Part shown: positions 22,481 to 35,800 of the stretch, in pieces
How the letters are laid out: the number at the start of each line of letters is the position of its first letter
Numbering within the stretch: the stretch's first letter is position 1
Assembly: GCA_004194705.1 (NCBI GenBank)
Contig: SADC01000072.1
Location: 62,001-126,000, forward strand
Direction of reading: 5' to 3'
Source of the DNA: Ditylenchus dipsaci
Lineage: Eukaryota > Nematoda > Chromadorea > Rhabditida > Anguinidae
Length of the DNA stretch: 64,000 bases
Program-made: the position numbers and the translations under genes
The notes under the pieces: model-generated
Database searches by the model: none
Seen by the model: only the letters and a program-made list of their open reading frames with translations
What the model was told of the DNA's origin: nothing

Positions 22481-25400
22481 TTAAACACCCAGCGGCACTA
22501 ATCTACCTTCTTTAGAGCCATTATAGTCAACCTTTTCTCCATATTTGGTGTAAAATGTAACCAGAGATTTAGCGCTTCTTCCTGTTCTCTGATCGAATAC
22601 CTGGCAATGGTCAAATGGTGGGATATACAGGTGGAGAGTTATGGCGGGATCTGAGTGACTAGGATTTTCCATCCTGTGAAGACCAATTTTGTCTGAAATG
22701 GTTTTTTTAATTACCGAAATTACCGTTTATATTTTAATAAAAACCGGTGGGCTTTTATATATTTCAACCTATTAAAAATCTATAAATTGGCAATTAAAAA
22801 ATGGCTTTTTACTCTGAAATATTGGTAAAAAGGGAACCTGGGAGTTTATTAATAATTATTTATATTTATTACAAGATATACGGTAGGCTGTATTGGCCTT
22901 TTCACTTGACAATAACCTATGTCTAACAATAAACCCCACTCTCTAATTAAGAATAATAGCTTTTTTGGTGTAGTCACAATAATTGAAAGAGTTTTTCCTG
23001 AAATAGATGGATCGGAAGTTTGGAGCCTCATTCGGATCCGCGTTTCACACGGATCCCATCCAATTTATCCACATTTTACAAAACAATACGAGTTTGAACG
23101 AATTTGTTTGAAGCTCTGTACCTCAATCACATAATAACATGAACTGCATGTTTTTCAATACAGTCAAACCTCGTTATAGCATACCCCCGGGGACCGACCC
23201 TAAGGGTATGTTCCATGTATATCGAGGGGTATGTTATATCGGAAGGTAATTTAACGGAGTCTATTATTGAAGGGACTGACCCTAGGGGCATGTTATAACG
23301 AGGCATATGTTATATCGGAGGTATGTTATAACGAGGTTCCACTGTAGATAAAAAAGATTTCCGAGTGAGGGGTGTGAAAAAGCTGCAATCATTGTGCATC
23401 TAGTTTTATTTATTTCTAAAAGTAAATATACCACTAATGTAAGTGACGCCATTTGTAGTGTAGGTGTCGCAACCAGTTTCGACCATAGGTTTGGCCTCTT
23501 CTTCTGAGTCTTTTTCTTGGCCCTCCTCATAAGTGGGCCAGTTGTAGCGAGTTTCTAAAAGAGAGCCCTGCAACACCTTTACAAAGCAGTGCGAGTCTGT
23601 GTGGTCATGAATACTGCAAATTCAAACCTTATTAGAATTTAAAGTATTGAGGTTGAATAATATACATACCTGCTTCCTGTACCAGGACCCCAACAAAGAA
23701 TCAATAAATTAAATTTTCCATTTCCAATGTCGACTAGATTCCTTGTGTACCTAAAAAATAAAGCTAGTAATTTGTAAATGGTTTCAAAGATTGGCAGAAT
23801 TTATGGTGATCACAATTCAAAGCAGTTTATTTACGACTTGTTAACTTTGTACATTTCCAAAGTTGAATAAAAAAAATAAAAGTAATTTTCCGGCTTCAAA
23901 AAAATTAAAAATAATGTTAAAATTTGTTTTTATTTTGTCACCTTTCTAAATCCAACCGAAATTTGTTTACGAAGTCAAGACTTTTGACACTATCGTTTTT
24001 GTATTTTATGTTGAAAAAACCTTTTTCAAAAATGGTGTCACTCATCGAGTACCGCAAGTCTTTTCGGAAAAACTTTTGTCATTTAGACATAAATGACAAA
24101 CAGAATCGCAGTCATTGCACTTTGAGGGACTAGTCTAACGAATTAAGAAAACTTATCAGATTGAGGCAAAAAGACTGGACCCTAGGCGAGAATAAGCTTG
24201 AATGGTGTCACTTATTGAGTGTTGACTGTACCCCGTTTTGATAACAGGAAAAATTATTATTCTCTGAGCATGGTTTTGCTAGCTAAATTCAGCAAGTTGT
24301 CAAAAGCCTTTACCAACAATATCAAGACAGCATTCAACTGCACTGGGTCAATACTTTACTCTGTGGTTAGGTTCGGATGAGCCATACAAGTAAAGAAAAA
24401 GCTACCAAAGAAAGCAACAGAGCTCTTGCAGGCCCGCGTGCTCCCCTTGGGGGTTAGGCCAAATTTTTGAAACCGAGTCTCATTACGAGGCCCAGCAATA
24501 TTGGGTCTTACAAGGGAAGTACCCGAGGTATGATTTTGAGGACGGGAGGTGACCCATTTTCATTGTCTATTCATGCAGAGCATGCGCAAGAGTCGTGTGA
24601 GACTGGTTTGCTAAACATCGCGTGATTGTGAAAACTTTGAGAAATAAACTCTCGAAGTTACCGTCTATCCATGACGCGTGAAACAGGGTCTTTTTGAAAA
24701 CATATTTTTAATTTTTGTGTAATTTTAAACCCTTTATATTTCAAGTTGTAGACATAAAGTACTCAAAATGACTACTAGAATCTAGCAAACATATTAGTAT
24801 TACAAACTCAGCAAGTTTATATGAAAATTATTTTGAAAGAAGCAAATGCAAGTCATATATCAGCTTGTTTGGCACGTTAGGTTACGAAAAAATGAAAAAA
24901 TGACTTGCATTTGTCTTTTTCTAGATAATTTTTATATGAACTTGCTGAGTTATTACTACTAATATTTAATAAAAATATTTTTTCAAAAAACCGATGATTC
25001 ACGCGTCATGGGTAGATGGTAACTTTGAGAGTTTATTTCTCAAAAATTGCACTATCGCGCGGGGTCTAGCCAACCAGTTTCACACGACTCTTGCGGATGC
25101 TCTACAAGAATAGGCAATAAAAATGGGTCACCTTCCGTCCTCAAAATTACACCTCGGGTACTTTCCTTGTTAGCTAATTTGTTTCGGCGTTTGTATATTT
25201 CATAGTGATGAAAGTAAATTTTCTTCGTAATGTGAGATCGTGGTTTTTTTTTTACGTTTTACATTTTTTAATTTCTTATCCTCCTTTTTTCAAATACAAT
25301 GGCTGTTCTTTGTCAATAATCTTTCCCCTTTTTATTTTAAGATGTGATCAGCATGCTTCAAATGATTTTTTCTCTCTAATTTTAAGCCTTCAGTTGAAAA

Positions 25401-26420
25401 ATCTGGTTCACTTCTTGTTCTTTGCTATCATTTTGTACCTTTGGTCTGAGGTATTTTCTCTTTTTGTTGTCATTTTAAGCCCACTGTAAACCGAAGACAA
25501 GCAATGAGGCCAGAACAACAAGAGGACACCAGACATCATGAGGAGAGCAAGAATTTTTCAACTCAAGGCTAAAAATTAGGAAGCACAAGTCACATCTTTA
25601 GATGAAAATCGCCAAAATTTCAACCATTGTATTTGAAATTCGAAAATGGCAAAAAAGTTGCGAATTTTCGTAAATTCTGTTTAGAAATCTAGCTTTAAAT
25701 ATTGCAAGGTTCTGATTTCGGGATCCTGGTTTTTCAGAAACCTAAAATACTTTCTTCTAAAAAAGCCAAGCCTCGTTATAGTGACACCATTTTTTCAAGA
25801 GGTAGCATCCAGAGAGGTTAGAAAAAACCATGGGAGTTTTGTTGGCTGGTTAAAGTGTTTCGCTGGCCCAAACTCAAAATGTTTGTAGCTTTTTTCGTAG
25901 CATAACTAAATAAGCTATGATATGCAGGATGGTGACACAGTCAAAACTCAATTTACTGCCCTTGGGAGCGGTCCTGCTGGCCATTAAATCAAGGGCCGTT
26001 TAAAAATTTGTATAAAAGCAGGGTGCTCATATTTCTTTTTTGATATATTTTGTAGCCCGAAATCGGTAGGTGTGCTCTACGTGTTTTATTTCACGTGATC
26101 TCGCTATAAAAATTATGGTGACTTCAAAATCAGTAGTCAGTTAATGGTGGTCAGTCAATACCGAGGTCAGTTGATATTTTATCACGGTATATAACCATAG
26201 AGGGAATAAGACATATTTTACAAAAACTCGAAGACTTGACTTTTCACAACAACCATTTCAGCCTTCCAAAAGCTAAATCTTACTTGTGTGGATCAAAATG
26301 AGCATATTTCTTCCAGTCAGCTGGGTTAGATTTGTAGTTTTCGAGCACTCTTCTGACCTCTTCTGTATTAATGTGGTCATCTTCAAAAATTTCTCGAATA
26401 TTTAATACTAGTTTTTCCAT
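22481..26420 (-). CDS. CDO1: Cysteine dioxygenase type I
   Basis: Four minus-strand exons, all phases consistent: 26420-26284, 23750-23670, 23613-23432 and 22692-22481 (TAA). They encode 203 residues, against 200 in human CDO1. The enzyme oxidises L-cysteine to cysteine sulfinate with O2 and Fe(II) in the cytosol, the first step of taurine and sulfate formation. The cupin iron ligands are visible: two His in [10 protein letters not shown] and the third in KIGLHRMEN. The Cys of SHCF and Tyr of HLYIPPFD correspond to the Cys-Tyr cofactor pair. Other landmarks are [20 protein letters not shown] and FDQRTGR. The insert [12 protein letters not shown] after NWP is longer and more acidic than in vertebrates. 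Intron 1 is 2.5 kb and holds a foldback element; intron 3 holds a MITE. No frameshift was seen. Confidence 0.96.
23161..23344. mobile_element. Pogo/Tigger-like MITE in CDO intron 3
   Basis: Inverted ends cagtcaaacctcgttatagc and gttataacgaggttccactg, with TA on both sides (23159-23160, 23345-23346). This matches Tc1/mariner-superfamily target use. Confidence 0.85.
24510..25170. mobile_element. 660-bp palindromic MITE in CDO intron 1
   Basis: Inverted ends acaagggaagtacccgaggt / acctcgggtactttccttgt. Arms of about 250 bp contain gggaggtgaccca and gagtttatttctcaaa in inverse. No coding content. Confidence 0.88.
25171..26283. other. Remainder of CDO intron 1
   Basis: Holds degraded pogo-like ends near 25765 and 25940 (cctcgttatagtgac; cagtcaaaactcaat) but no clear pair. 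The 94-codon open frame at 25205-25489 is low-complexity and unsupported. Confidence 0.4.
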
Positions 26421-27878
26421 TTAAACTCTAAACAATGTCAGTTTTTTTTGACAACCACCACACAACAACAATAGCAATGCACACTTATTTTATTCAAACA
26501 ACACAAGAAAGATAAGAAAAATTCGAGTAATTTTTTGATCAACACAAATGATTCCAATTTCCAAGCAAAGGCAATAGTCATTTAACGACACTGAAAAAAA
26601 TTGTTAACCACTGCTGATGGTTTTATGGGTTCGTCGAAAAGTGGTGGTGGTTGATAGACCCTCGATCAAATACATCGCTCATTGCAAAACTTATTTGGGT
26701 AGTCTGATCAGACAAGTGATAAATGAATGCAAAATAAATAAGAATTTTACCCATCCTATATGGTTTGGGAACAACTTTTTTTGCTAAGAACTATTCACAG
26801 GGTGGGAACAGGTGAAGAAAAATAAAAAATTCTTTTCGCTTAATTAAATTTACCAAATTCGCTAGCGCTTGTAAATTTAGCCCACAATCTCAGCTAAACA
26901 TTTATTGATGAAGGTAAATACACAGAAATGACAGGATGGTCTTTTAGCGAAAATTCGCACATTTTGATTAAATTATTTTCATTGAAAATATTGAAAAAGT
27001 GAAAAAAATCTGAGGTAAGCAAACAGAATGTTACCAACTTTTCAATTTCATTGAGATATCCGGTCTTATAAAAATGTGCCGTTTGTAAGTAGGGATATTT
27101 CATAAATCGTCTTTATTATCTATACTGCATTATTTGTATTTTAAAGGTGTTATACTATGTTTTTTTCACTTGGAGCTGATGAATAAGACCTTTAAAACCA
27201 TTTCGTGGAGAGTCTTGCTTGGATTCATGCCTCAGATACGCCCTTCAAGCATCCGAGTTTGAGTTTTTAAAATCATACATATTTTGTTCTACAGTGCACT
27301 CTGGATATAAGAATAGTTTGAAAATTGTTTTTGTAAATTAGGATAAGGCGTGGGGCGGTGTTTATGTCGAGAGTGGATCGTACTCTGTAACTCATTTGGC
27401 TTTGTTTTTTTTGCAGAAACCTTTTGGTTTTATACCAGTTTACCAGCAACTGGTAAAAGAAATAGGGAAATAAGGAACTGATAAAGTGCACTCTTTTGTA
27501 TACGCAGTCTAACAGCCAGTTCACATTTATTGTTGTTAAGTTTGTTCAAAGAATAGCGAGGCAAATATAATCGAGCAGACAGCCATTAAAATTTATTATA
27601 TGACAAATACAGCTAAAAATCGATAGAAAAAAATTAAATAATTGTTAGCTTTCACACGTACACAATGTAGAGTGAAATAAATAGTTATTTATGAAAACAT
27701 TAGCGATCTAACCGGAAATTTGAAACTGGTGTTAGAAATAGCAAAGCTCATCAAATCCGTGGGTATGGCAGACGGTAGCCAGTTCCTAGACTATCAGACA
27801 GAGTGTGTGGAAAACCACCGTAAAATGAATTTCATTGATAAAGAATCAATTGAAAGGTGTAAAAAGTTTATAATAGCG
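26421..27878. other. 5' flank of CDO gene, no gene seen
   Basis: AT-rich. A CDO promoter must lie at the left of this block, but I see no clear core element. Confidence 0.35.
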
Positions 27879-29119
27879 CGCTAACAATGATATGTCGATG
27901 TCGAAGTCGGATGTCGAAGTAGGATGTCGAGGTCGGATGTCGAAGTAAAGGTGCTAATAATGGCACTTTTTAACTCCTTTAACTCGTTCAGTCAATAGAT
28001 TGGTCAGATAATTCATACCTTTTTGATATAGCAGTTTTAACGAGTTTTTCGTAAGGACACCCAAATCACTCCAAACCACCCTAAACCACACTAAACCACC
28101 CCAAACCCCCGATACCGCCTCAAACCCCCCCCCCAATCACCCCGAACCACCACAAACCACCCTACACCACCATAAACCACCCCAAACCGCCCTTAATTAC
28201 CACAGATCTACCCAAACTACCCAAATGACCCCATATCACCCTTAATCAACCCAAACCACCTAAACCACTCTGAATCAACCCAAAACACCTTAAGCATCCT
28301 AAGTCCCCCCCCCATATCACCTCATATCACGCCGAATCACCCTATGTCAACCGAAATGGCCCAAAATCACTCTATACACCGAAAATCAACACAAACAACC
28401 CGAACCACTTAAAGGAGCGCTGTTATACTTCAAGTATAACAGCGCTCCTTCAAGTTATACTTCGTAAGAAACTAGTACCGCAGGGCTACTTGATAGTCTT
28501 ATCATTTTGTGAAAAAGATCGAAAAAATAAAGAGAAAAAGGCAAAACAAAAAATAAAAATAATTTATACAAAAAAAGTAAATTTGGTACAAAAAAGTATT
28601 GCCCCTTCAGATACTATCTCAGTAGTTTGGGTGTGTACACGTGGATTGGGCACCATCCTGGTAGTTCGGGTATATCTATTAAAAGATATAGGTTCGGGTA
28701 ACATCCAGGTGGTTCGGGTACAATCCTCGTTACTGGGGTATCATTTTCTTTCACTATATTCCGTCAGGAAAGAACCAAAATTAACTAAAAAATTATAAGT
28801 TGCAAAAAGTTATTGGATATACAATACTTTAGACATCAAAAATGAGCAAAAAACCCATGTAAAATAGAATGGAAAAACATGGAGCACAAGTGAAAAATTA
28901 AAAAAATGCCTTGCTCCCTCCTGTTGTTTTGTGAACCGAGGTCGGAAGTCGGATGTATGGGTCAGAAGTAGTAAGTCAGAAGTCGGATGTCGAAGTGCCA
29001 TTGTAAGCACCCCGACTTCACTACCGACTTCGTCATCCGACTTCGACATTCCATTGTGAGCACTACTATTTACTTCGACATCATATTTCCACATCGACAT
29101 CTCATTGTGAGCGAGCTAT
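27879..29119. mobile_element. Foldback element of the GATGTCGA family
   Basis: The left end is gctaacaatgatatgtcgat then tandem gatgtcgaagt units; the right end is the inverse (cttcgacatc units, then catctcattgtgagcgagc). The interior holds a degenerate ccaaaccacc array (28050-28400), a perfect hairpin (28412-28450) and a short run of the gggtaccatccaggtggtt unit (28640-28745). Related copies of the end motif lie at 4.3, 45.8-46.2 and 49.2 kb. Confidence 0.75.
28050..28400. repeat. Degenerate ccaaaccacc minisatellite
   Basis: About 25-30 imperfect copies of a 10-13 bp unit (ccaaaccaccct). Open frames rich in G and W on the minus strand come from this repeat. Confidence 0.8.
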
Positions 29120-30863
29120 AAATTTCGCAAAATGATCGTTAAGAATTTTCCTCGTTGCTTCAAAATCATGAGTAATTTTCTAACTCACCTCATTAAATCT
29201 AATAAGACGTCATGATCCAGTATACACTCGTACCCAACTTTAAGTACCTTTATCCAACGTCTTTTATTTCAACACTGCTGCTTATTGTATTTTGTTAGTC
29301 CGTTTCCGCTTTTTTGGTTTCGGTCGGGCACCCAAAAATCTCTAGATCGACCCCAAATTTTCCATATTTATAGGAGTTCGAAAAATAAATTTGCTTGTGA
29401 GCTTATTACACAAAATACGACAACAACTAAGCTATATTCAATACATTTATACGTCAAAGCTTTTATCCAGAAGATCAGTTGACACCAAGTGGTATTGAAT
29501 GAGCAGACAAACAAAGATCATCATCAACTTTCTTTACCAAAAAGAGTAGATGAACCATAAAATTCTTACGTTATTGATGTGGCGACTTTCGATGAAAAAA
29601 GAAATGAACGAAGTGATCATAAGTCACGTGGTTGTGACTTGCGTAAACACTACTGCATAAACAAATTAGTTTTGTATTCATTTTCAAGATTGCATGCATG
29701 TCTCGTGATGACGCATTCTATAGATGCTTTTTATTCGAAAGTTCCATCGAAAAAAGTTTTAAAGCTCAACTTATTGCCAGTTTCATTGTTTTGCCTCCTT
29801 GCTCGGAAATGGCTATAATTTTTTTCGCTTTTTCAAAAAAGTAAAAAGCAGTCAGCGTCATCTTGTAGCTTATAAGCTGAATGCGAAATGTGCTATTGAT
29901 CAAATACAATTGCTTAATTTTTTTATAAAATTGAGAATATCAACTTGATTTCATTTTCAGCTCTGTTCCCTAGCTGCAAGATGACATCACCTGCAAAATT
30001 TATCTGAGTGAGGTGGAATGAAACAATCAGCACTCACTAAGATAGACACTTTGAAGATCTTTTCTCTAAAAAGAAAGTTGTAGATCTCGCTGCTTTGAAT
30101 GATTTTGCGGCATAGTTAAATAATTTTAGATGCTGAAAACTCTTGACAAAAATATGGGAAGGCTGACATTTTTAATGGATATACTGTGATCCCGAAAAAA
30201 ATAAAGAAATAAATTTACACTGAATATATTTTATTTTATACGTTTTAGTGCGCGCTGAAATTACCTAGAGAAATTTCACAGTTAATTCGGCGCGCATAAT
30301 CCTGAAGTCTGACATGAGCACGTGCTCATCCAGGCGATTAAGCGATTTTCGCTTGACGGTGCAAAATAGTGCCTAACCCTCCCTGAAGTCAGAAATAAAA
30401 AATAGTTTATTTTGAGGCGTGTTATATGATAAGCTGAGTCGCACATCCTTCGCTAAAAAAAATTGTGAATATATAAACGTCCAAAATTTGTTATTCAGAC
30501 TAAAAGACTACGTCTCTTTAAACAGCCTATACTCAAAAATCTAAAACTTTTGAGTCTAAAAAAGGAAAAAAAGTAGGCAGCCAGAGGAATTCGCACCAGA
30601 AACCTACAAACCTATGATCTATAACCTATAATATTTAAACAATTTTCATGCGAGATTAAAAAAGGACGGTAGATACAACACCCTTTTAAAAAAGCATTTT
30701 CTGTAATATTACATAATACCTTATTATAATCAAACCTTGGATCAACGTAGCTTCAAGGGACCGAAAAAAGTTAAGTCAATTCAGGGTTTGACTCTACCTC
30801 AGGATTTTTTTGGACCGATTTCTCTTCTGCTTATCTTTTATTTCTTGACTATTCTGACTATAT
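29120..30863. other. Intergenic, no gene seen
   Basis: A short inverted pair (gtgcgcgctgaaatt / aattcggcgcgca) lies at 30250-30297, and a small pogo-like remnant (aatcaaaccttgg ... gggtttgactc) at 30730-30794. Open frames at 29285 and 29579 have no recognisable features. Confidence 0.4.
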
Positions 30864-31237
30864 TTAAAGGACCATGAAACTTGATAAGCACAGCAATTTG
30901 CAAAATTCGAATTCGCGCGGGACCACCCTAATTTTGTCTGTGATATTTTCGAATTGATTTTTTATGTGCATTTAAAATTTTCAATCCCATTTACAAGTCA
31001 ATTTTTAGCACTGACACATGTGAAACAGTTGTAGAGCCATGTAAGTCGCATAACTCATCCGACCTGGCACTGTCGAGCAACTTTGGGCTCGACTAGTAAA
31101 CGGCTCTGTATATTTTTTGAAAAAATTTCACATTCAAATCAAAAACAATTCGAAAAAATTATTGACAAAATTAGGGTGGTCCCGCGCGAATTCAAAATTT
31201 CCAAATTGCTGTGCTTATCAAGTTTCATGGTCCTTTG
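30864..31237. mobile_element. TTAA-type MITE (AGGACCATG ends)
   Basis: ttaa-aggaccatgaaacttgat on the left and atcaagtttcatggtcct-ttga on the right. Arms of about 110 bp also share gcacagcaattt and gcgcgggaccaccctaa in inverse. The right TTAA has one mismatch. The element at 63027-63212 has similar terminal bases. Confidence 0.75.
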
Positions 31238-31368
31238 AGAGTCGAATTTTTAGTTAACAAATGACAATTATGAGGCCGATTTTGTGATTTCCGTAGTCAA
31301 TTTGCACCTAGCAGTATTCAGAAAAAATAAAATGAGGTAATTGAGAAATCCCGATTTTGCATTAGTTA

Positions 31369-31645
31369 TGGCTCGTTCACGGACTGCAACTTAGACTGAC
31401 ACTAAATGGTGCTCATGTTTTCAGTTAAAAAAAGAAAGACACAGAGAACGTTAGCTGAATATGAGAGATGGTCGGTCGAGAAAGAAAACATGCAAAAAAA
31501 AGTTTTAAAGCTGTTTTTTTTAAAGACACAAGCACATAAAGAAAACTAGTCTAAGTCTCACTCCGCGAGCACCTTAGACTGAGAATAAAAAGGTGTTCAT
31601 GCAGCCAAACTAGTCTCAGTCTGAGTCGCAGTCCATGAGCAAACC
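31369..31645. mobile_element. Inverted-repeat element
   Basis: The left part gctcgttcacggactgcaac and the right part gtcgcagtccatgagcaaac are imperfect inverse copies, with ctcagtct motifs inside. Confidence 0.6.
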
Positions 31646-32896
31646 ATTAGTGCTGATGACCGGACCAGAATCAATCCGGGGTCAAGTTTCGGATTTCCGT
31701 TCCAACACCACAAATCGGTCCGAAATCCCTCCGATCAATGACAAAAGCCACTGTTTTTTCCCAAAATTATTTTTTATGTTCTATTCATCTTCAAAAAACT
31801 TTTCTTTTTGAACGAAACAAGGTATTTATTTTTTAAATAAAACTATTTCCATTAGTTTTTATATTTACCCAGGAAGAATAAGATGTCTTCGTAATTTTTG
31901 AGTTAAGCAAGCTGTTTAACTAAAATTAACAGAGGATTATCGGCTTATTGCGTCAGCGTCAGTGTTTTAAGAAATCAAGCAACAAAAATTACTTTTTGCT
32001 ATGCTGTTTTCAAAGTTTGTTTCAATATAAAATTCCAAAAAAATTAGCATAATTTGCAGCATTTTTTATCTCGTTTTTTTGGCTAGGGGACATTTTTCAA
32101 AAACGACACTTTTCAAATGTAGTTTTTTTTTGTTAATTAGTTAGTCTTTTTGAGTTCTTTGGCGTCAAAAATCATTTGTCTTTCTGTGCTGAATGGGCCA
32201 AAACCTCTTAACCTTTTTTGCAGCAAGAATCGGTGGGCGGGCTTTCCAAAGTGTCACTCAACAGACATAGATGAGCATAAAAAAGTTGGTTAGGCCAGCA
32301 CATCAGTGGCTAAAGAAGCCATTTTTAGCTATTTCCTAGGCAATTAACATTTTTGACAGTCGTGTAAACATTTATGTTTTGGTAATAAATTTTAAATTTT
32401 TTGTCTCAGCATCTTTTCTTGAGCAGGTTGCTTGCAAAATTTGTGATAATAAAAACTTAGGTTGCAAAGTTTACTAAATGGAAATTTTTTAAATAGCACC
32501 AGACAAAGTTTATATTTGTAAATTATTTTGTTATGTGTCTGGCTGTTCTCTCGTTTTACATTTTTTTCCAATTTCTAAATATATATTTGTTTTTTTTTAA
32601 AAACCAATCTATTTCATATAAAAAATCAAGCACAGAAATCTTTTTTCGCCTGTAAAGGCCATAAAGCGGTGTTTTTCTTTTTCGCAGTAAATAAAAAAGG
32701 GGTTTTCTGCAAAAAAATGAATTGAAATATAGAATATAATTTTAACAATATAAAAATATTTTCCGCTCTTTTTCTAGAGCTTGCCTTATTATCCTGTGCA
32801 TTATAAAAACCCTATAAATTTTCTTATAAAACTTCGATGATCTGGGCATCGAGGTGTTTTTAGAACTTTGAGGTTTATTTTTATGTGCCTTCAGAA
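31646..32896. other. Intergenic upstream of EF-hand gene
   Basis: No gene. 32600-32760 is duplicated at 33865-34003 within the EF-hand gene's first intron. Confidence 0.45.
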
Positions 32897-35800
32897 ATGG
32901 ACAGCCAGATTATTGAGGAAATTAGGCGCACTTTACAAGAATACGCAAAAAAAGTTTCGCTTATAGGTTTTTCCAAGTTTTGATCGAAGTCCTTCTATGT
33001 CACAGTCAGGGTGATTTTTCGTTAGCCAAAAAAATTAGAACGCAACCGACACTTCGAAAAAGAGTCAGACCAAAAAATCATTCATTGTTTAATAGGACCG
33101 AAAATTAAGTTTAGTCGACTCGCGCTATAAGATACCCCACGGGACCAAGCTTAGAGATATATAATAGCGAAGATATTTGTTGCGAAGGTGTCTTATACCG
33201 AAGAGAAAACGACCAAATCTGGCTCAGCGAAAGTCGAAATTTAAAATATTCTTGTATAAAGCATGTCTAAATTGTTGTTTTTACTTCTTAAATTGCTTGC
33301 TCTTAAGTTAATTAAACCTTTTTGCAGAAAGAAAAGCTGCTTCTTCACCACTCCCAAGCAATATGGTTGAGGGTTAGTGGTTTTCAAACACATTGCAACA
33401 TTTCTTCTGATTAAACATGCCAGAAATATATTTAAATAAATAAATATATATTTAAATATAGATTTGCATATATAAATATGGGCAAACCTTTTTCTTGCCG
33501 TAAAATACTTCTTTTTGCCGCAAAAACACTTTTTTCTGCCGCAGAAATACTTTTTTCTGCCGTAAAAAAACTTTTTTTGCCGCAAATTTTTTCTCGCTGT
33601 AAAACGACTTTCCACGGCAAAAGAAAATATGCGTTGCGGCAGAAAAAAGTATTTTAGCGGCAGAAAAAAGTTTTTCTGCGGCAAAACCTTTTGCGGCAAA
33701 AAAAAGTATTTTTACGGCAAGAAAAAGGTTTGCCCTATAAATATATATGCAAATCTGTTTTCTTTTTTGCATTTCATTTAATAAAAAAAGCAAGGATAAA
33801 AAGCTTTAAGCATAATTCTAAAGTGAGACTTGCAGTTGTAATTTTAAAGATATTTGTTATTTAAAAAAAACCGATCTATTTCATATAAAAATCAAGCACG
33901 GAAATCTTTTATCGTCTGTATATGCCATAAAGCAGTGTTTTTTCTTTGTTAGCAGTAAATAAAAAAGTGGTTTTTTGCAAGAAAATTAAAATATAGCTTT
34001 TAGAATATAAAAAGGCTTTCACCTTCTTTGATGCCAACAATGATGGCTATATCACGATGGTGGAACTGGAAAGTGCAATGAACAAATGCTCAGTTTATCC
34101 AGCAAACTCGAGCTTCGCTCAATTATGTCTAGAGCTGATAAAGATAGTTGCGTTATTTTTCAAAATTTAATTTCAAACTTTTTTATATTTTTTGTTTTTT
34201 TTGTGAACGGAGTGGTAAAAACTATCACGATTTAAAGGGACATGCCCGTGCGTTAAGGCGCGAACCAGCATTTTTTTTCGAATTTTTTCAAATCGTGCCA
34301 TTTTTCACTCGTTCTGCGTCAAATCTGATATAGATGACCTTATACTGCTTTTAAAAACTAGACAGAAAACTTGAAAAATCTAGACGAGAACGAAATTAAA
34401 AATTTATCGAGAAAAAAAGAACTGCTGGTTCGCGCCTTTTCTCCCCATCGGGCACCATCATGCCCCTTTAAAGACTTAAAGAGATTCATTTAAAAAGGCT
34501 CAACAATAACATAATATACCACAAAAACAAGCTCCTTGCTGATTTAAAGAAAACGTGTTTGAACCTTTTTGTGGACTTGTTCTGGGCAAGTTACTACTTA
34601 TTTTGTAGCTTATTTGCCTGATAGTAATTTGCTGAAAATTGTAAAAAACACGATGAAGAAAATCCAAATTTTTTTAGCATAGTGTGGGCCTGTTTATTAG
34701 TCATCATTATTCATCATTATCTTTTGCAGGAAATGGAGTAATCACCTTTGATGAGTTTGTAAACCTGATGCGCTATCAGGAATCCAATGGTATGTATGGT
34801 AGTGGTGAAAGACCGGATGAAGAACAATTATGGAACCAGTTCAGGATGTTTGACAAGGTGAAATTTCGGCTGTTTTATATCATATATTCTGCTTCTAATG
34901 TTTTTAACTTCTTCCAAGGACAATATTTTGAAACCATTAAGTTATTGCGTCAATCAAATGAGTTTGTGTTTTGCAGGACAACGATGGGTTCATTTGTAGA
35001 GATGAGATGGCTCAACTGGTAAAGGACTTGTCTTTGGGTGCTGACTTCCCTGCTCACATAGTTGACCAACTATTCCATGAAGCAGACATAGATGGAGATG
35101 GAAAAATCAGTTTCGATGGTAGCTTTTCAAAAACATATTTTTCGACAAGCCAGAAGTCTTGACAACTGTCCGAAAAATACTTTTTCATAATGAAAGTTTG
35201 GTACTGATCCCGTTTACCACCCCCCCCCCACCCTCAACTTTTTGAAAAGTGACCCAAAACATGTCTTAAGCTATTTTTTCGGTACTAATTCGGTTTAGCC
35301 CACACCTCCGATTTTCGAATATTTCTAGGGTAAGAGTATTAATACTCTTGATCACTATGCGAAGGCACAAACAGGAATTTGGCACTCATCGTTTCATCTT
35401 TCGTTCTTACGTATCTGATTTTGTATGGCGAAGGAAATTCGCTGATGTTGATATTATGTTCCATTCCAAATTTCTGTTTGTGCCTTCGCATAGTGATCAA
35501 GAGTATTAATACTCTTACCCTAGGAATATTCGAAAATTGGAGGTGTGGGCTAAACCGAATTAGTACCATTTTTTCTGTTTAATAAGATGCAAGAAACATT
35601 TCTAAACAGTTTCCGATTTAAAAATTTTTATTTGTTTCCAAAAGCCTACCCTTACCTAAGCCTAAAAAACACACCAGGATGACCAAGTCACATGGTGTTA
35701 ATAAGCCAAACGGCACAATTATTCACCTACACATGTGCATATCATAGTTTCTATATACAGTAGACCCCAAAAAGTAAAACACATTAAAAACTCATCACTT

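Noticed and set aside
25205..25489. 94-codon hydrophobic + strand frame
   Set aside because: It is an AT-rich intron sequence within CDO (opposite strand) with a skewed Phe/Leu composition and no other support.
28050..28400. Interstitial telomere (ccctaaaccac resembles ccctaa)
   Set aside because: The unit is longer and irregular (ccaaaccacc) and lies inside a foldback element.
28412..28450. microRNA precursor
   Set aside because: The stem is perfect but only 19 bp with a one-base loop, unlike a Drosha/Dicer substrate.
33241..33793. Three overlapping minus-strand ORFs of 62-152 codons
   Set aside because: They read through the tgccg-unit palindrome at 33480-33735 and are low-complexity.
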